A stretch of DNA of 6,439 nt. Source: JAWLDB01 sp041686915. Its GTDB lineage: Bacteria > Bacillota > UBA994 > UBA5500. Location of the stretch: NCBI GenBank assembly GCA_041686915.1, contig JAWLDB010000158.1, forward strand, positions 1 through 6,439, read 5' to 3'. The first letter of the stretch is position 1. Every line of letters begins with the position of its first letter. Below, one piece after another: positions 4,623 to 6,439 of the stretch. Position numbers and translations under genes: made by a program. The notes beneath the pieces were generated by a model. That model saw only the letters and a program-made list of their open reading frames with translations. It ran no database searches and was not told where the DNA came from.

Positions 4623-5894
4623 ATGAACTTCAACATAGCCAATCGCATTCAGGATGTACAAGGTTCTATTATCCGCGAACTGCTGAAGCTTACCCAGCAA
4701 CCAGGCATGATCGCTTTCGGTGGCGGCAATCCGTCCCCCGATTCTTTCCCGGTTGAAGACATTAACCGCATTACCGCAGATGTGCTCACTAACAACCCCG
4801 TATCTGTACTGCAGTACGGAATGTCTGAAGGTTATACCCCGCTGCGCGACACACTGAAGAAACGCCTCGCTGCCAGCGAAGGCATCGATTTCTCCAAGAA
4901 TGAGCTGCACACGATCTCCGGCGGTCAACAGGCAGCTGACCTGGTCACCAAGATACTGGTCAATGAAGGCGATACCATCCTGACCGAAGAACCGTCCTTC
5001 GTGGGCTGCCTGAACACTTTCCGTTCCTATGGAGCGAAGCTAGTCGGCATCCCGATGGAGTCCGACGGCATGAACCTGGAAAAGCTAGAAGAGGCCCTGC
5101 GCACTCAGCCGAACGTGCGCCTGCTTTACATCATCCCGAACTTCCAGAACCCGACCGGCTTCACCACCAGCCTGGAGAAGCGTAAAGCCATCTACGAGCT
5201 GGCCAGCAAATATGACATAGTCATCTTCGAAGACGATCCATATGGCGAGCTGCGCTATGCAGGCGAAAAGGTGCCAACAATCAAGTCGCTGGACACTGAC
5301 GGACGCGTCGTCTACGCCAGCAGTTTCTCGAAAGTTATGGCCCCGGCCTTCCGCCTGGGATACGTCATATTTGATAAAGCACTAACCCCTCGTATGACGG
5401 TAGCCAAACAATGCACCGACGTACATTCAACTGTACTGTTCCAACATATCTGCAACGAGTTCCTCAATCACTGCGACTATGATGCACACATCGCGCGGTC
5501 TCGTGAGCTGTATCGCCGCAAGTCCCAACTGATGATCGAAGCCATGGAGCGCACCTTCCATCCGGCGGTGAAGTTCATCCCGCCTGAAGGCGGCCTGTTT
5601 GTGATGGCCTTCCTGCCCGAGGGCATGGATGCCAATCCCTTCGTACATGAAGGTATCAAGCGCGGCGTGGCCTGTGTGCCAGGGCTGGCCTTCGTCGTAG
5701 ACCAGAGTCAACCGAGCAATGCTTTCCGCATGAGCTACTCCACTCCTTCTGACGAACAGATCGTCCGTGGCGTGGAAATCCTCGGTCAACTGACCCACGA
5801 GTGGATCGAGAGAGAAAGTGCAGGGCGCACTGAACCGGAAGCTCGTCGCCAGACTGCAGCTACGGTGGAAGCGGAGTCTGAGGGACAAGCGTAG
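4623..5894 (+). CDS. PLP-dependent aminotransferase, class I/II (2-aminoadipate / MocR-type fold)
   Basis: A 423-residue cytoplasmic fold-type I aminotransferase that moves an amino group from an amino acid to a 2-oxo acid through PLP. Key residues are visible: MIAFGGGNPSPDSFP at the N-terminus (29-43), Y65 in QYGMSEGYTPLR, N176 in NFQNPTG, D204 and Y207 in EDDPYGELRY, the Schiff-base lysine K237 in SSFSKVMAP, phosphate-binding R244 in FRLGY, and the carboxylate-binding arginine R369 in NAFRMSYS. The sequence resembles the branch containing LysN (2-aminoadipate), KAT II and the catalytic half of MocR regulators, but there is no fused winged helix. The substrate is not readable; aromatic, branched-chain or aminoadipate-type substrates are possible. 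The length matches the family apart from a polar Ala/Glu/Arg-rich tail (about 395-423) without known role. It is divergent from the GntR/FCD gene, the probable regulator, and followed by a strong terminator. Confidence 0.95.
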   Translation: MNFNIANRIQDVQGSIIRELLKLTQQPGMIAFGGGNPSPDSFPVEDINRITADVLTNNPVSVLQYGMSEGYTPLRDTLKKRLAASEGIDFSKNELHTISGGQQAADLVTKILVNEGDTILTEEPSFVGCLNTFRSYGAKLVGIPMESDGMNLEKLEEALRTQPNVRLLYIIPNFQNPTGFTTSLEKRKAIYELASKYDIVIFEDDPYGELRYAGEKVPTIKSLDTDGRVVYASSFSKVMAPAFRLGYVIFDKALTPRMTVAKQCTDVHSTVLFQHICNEFLNHCDYDAHIARSRELYRRKSQLMIEAMERTFHPAVKFIPPEGGLFVMAFLPEGMDANPFVHEGIKRGVACVPGLAFVVDQSQPSNAFRMSYSTPSDEQIVRGVEILGQLTHEWIERESAGRTEPEARRQTAATVEAESEGQA

Positions 5895-5905
5895 GAGATT
5901 ACGTC

Positions 5906-5937
5906 ATACCCCCGCGGTTCGAAAACCGCGGGGGTAT
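5906..5937 (+). terminator. Terminator hairpin after the aminotransferase gene
   Basis: ATACCCCCGCGGTT (5906-5919) pairs perfectly over 14 bases with 5924-5937 around the tetraloop CGAA. It begins 11 bases after the stop codon. The following TGCTTTAAG is only modestly T-rich, but the stem is very stable. Confidence 0.8.
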
Positions 5938-6003
5938 TGCTTTAAGTCATGTGCCCCTGGCAGCGGGAAAACGTCACCTCCTGCAGAATGTCTTAATCAG
6001 GAT

Positions 6004-6060
6004 GGTGCTACACCGCCCCGTTAGAGGGGATACGTTGGGGTACGCATAAGATGCGTACCC
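6004..6060. other. Run of consecutive stem-loops between genes
   Basis: Three hairpins follow each other closely: GGTG-CTA-CACC (6004-6014), CCCC-GTTAGA-GGGG (6016-6029) and GGGTACGCAT-AAG-ATGCGTACCC (6038-6060, perfect 10-bp stem extendable by a G-T and a T-A pair). With the terminator-like hairpin at 6087-6120 they could be one structured RNA. I match it to no known riboswitch or RNA family and see no clear promoter. Confidence 0.4.
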
Positions 6061-6073
6061 TACACAGGGCAAC

Positions 6074-6439
6074 TCACGAAGATGGTAGCAAGAGAGGACC
6101 CGGTTTGGGTCCTCTCTGCTTTGTATTATGATCATGGGTAGCCAGACCCTTGAGCTCTGTAGCTGCCTTAAGTGGCGCTGCGCAATCTGACTGAGCGCGA
6201 GCCACATCCAGTAAGTCCTCGATGAAAGTCAACCTGCCTTTATCCCGCCTAGCCGGCGTCGCCACGGAAATGCTGCTGCCAAAGCGGCTGTAATAGGTCT
6301 CCGCCAGCCTTTCTGTCCACATGGCTGCTGTCTCATAGTCCGGCAGAACCACTCGAAACGCACCTGCTCCAAGGCAGCAAGGAAAAAGCTGAGGTGATCA
6401 ATCGCTTCTAACGTAATCCGTATCTTTGCTATCTGCACG
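6074..6439 (-). pseudogene. Possible frameshifted 3' remnant of an unrecognised gene
   Basis: Two minus-strand frames overlap and read like two halves of one protein. The frame open from the right edge (codon at 6436-6438) gives QIAKIRITLEAIDHLSFF and LAALEQV, then turns into unlikely sequence. A second frame, open from 6397, gives AFRVVLPDYETAAMW, then LAETYYSRFGSSISVATPA and FIEDLLDVARAQ, before degrading toward a stop at 6074-6076 inside the hairpin at 6087-6120. A one-base shift near 6360-6375 would join them. Third-position composition in the second frame fits coding sequence. I do not recognise the family. Alternatives are a separate short gene starting at GTG 6352 or ATG 6322, or chance open frames; nothing is intact enough to assign a function. 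Confidence 0.35.
6087..6127 (+). terminator. Second terminator-like hairpin
   Basis: An 11-bp stem (6091-6101 with 6107-6117, loop GGTTT) is extended, past a bulged A6090, by three further pairs (6087-6089 with 6118-6120). On the plus strand it is followed by TTGTATT, giving a reasonable terminator. No intact plus-strand gene precedes it after the first terminator, so it may end a small RNA or a lost gene, or be bidirectional. Confidence 0.55.

Noticed and set aside
5427..5888. Minus-strand 153-codon frame antisense to the aminotransferase
   Set aside because: Fully inside a gene with clear catalytic motifs on the other strand; codon pattern is the mirror of that gene.
6062..6100. c-di-GMP-I riboswitch resemblance (ACAGGGCAA followed by GAA and GCAAG)
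   Set aside because: The required P1b pairing and the GGGACGCAAAGCC segment are not there, and there is no downstream gene.
6069..6120. T-box-like element: GATGGTAGC just ahead of a terminator hairpin
   Set aside because: The segment matches the T-box core (AGGGTGGNACCGCG) only partly, the GGTACC core is broken, no stem I or specifier is visible and no plus-strand gene follows.

Overview
The window looks like chromosomal DNA of a low-to-medium GC Gram-positive bacterium (Bacillota), most likely Paenibacillus or a relative. The grounds are strong AGGAGG-type ribosome binding sites with frequent GTG and TTG starts, a lipoprotein ending in a domain resembling the Bacillus cell-wall inhibitor IseA, a divergent kinase family I associate with Bacillus/Paenibacillus, and a REP-like GGGAC...GTCCC repeat of the kind seen in Firmicutes. 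The lineage is an inference; there is no rRNA or other marker gene.

Layout. From the left edge to about 4396 everything reads on the minus strand. In transcription order (right to left) this is: a GntR/FCD regulator (3746-4396); a kinase-fold protein with a TTG start and a good terminator (2754-3614); a membrane protein whose reading frame is split by an in-frame TGA (1852-2613); a lipoprotein with a bacterial Ig-like (Big_4-type) domain and an IseA-like C-terminal domain (742-1722); a Nudix hydrolase (222-689); and the first 49 codons of an unrecognised gene leaving the left edge (1-149). One plus-strand gene, a PLP-dependent class I/II aminotransferase (4623-5894), diverges from the GntR regulator. 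Each of the pair has its own TTGACA-type promoter with a palindrome over it, so this is a plausible regulator/target unit for amino-acid conversion.

To the right of the aminotransferase (5895-6439) there is no intact gene. This stretch holds a perfect 14-bp terminator hairpin, a run of further stem-loops ending in a second terminator-like hairpin, and on the minus strand what looks like the frameshifted 3' end of a decayed gene.

Most notable: (i) the TGA that splits an otherwise continuous membrane-protein frame; (ii) two near-identical copies of a 28-bp repeat, each directly abutting the stop codon of a minus-strand gene; (iii) the stem-loop cluster at 5906-6120; (iv) the divergent regulator/aminotransferase promoters with palindromes. 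I see no convincing defence system, CRISPR array, tRNA, rRNA or intact transposase, and nothing that must be a wholly new system.
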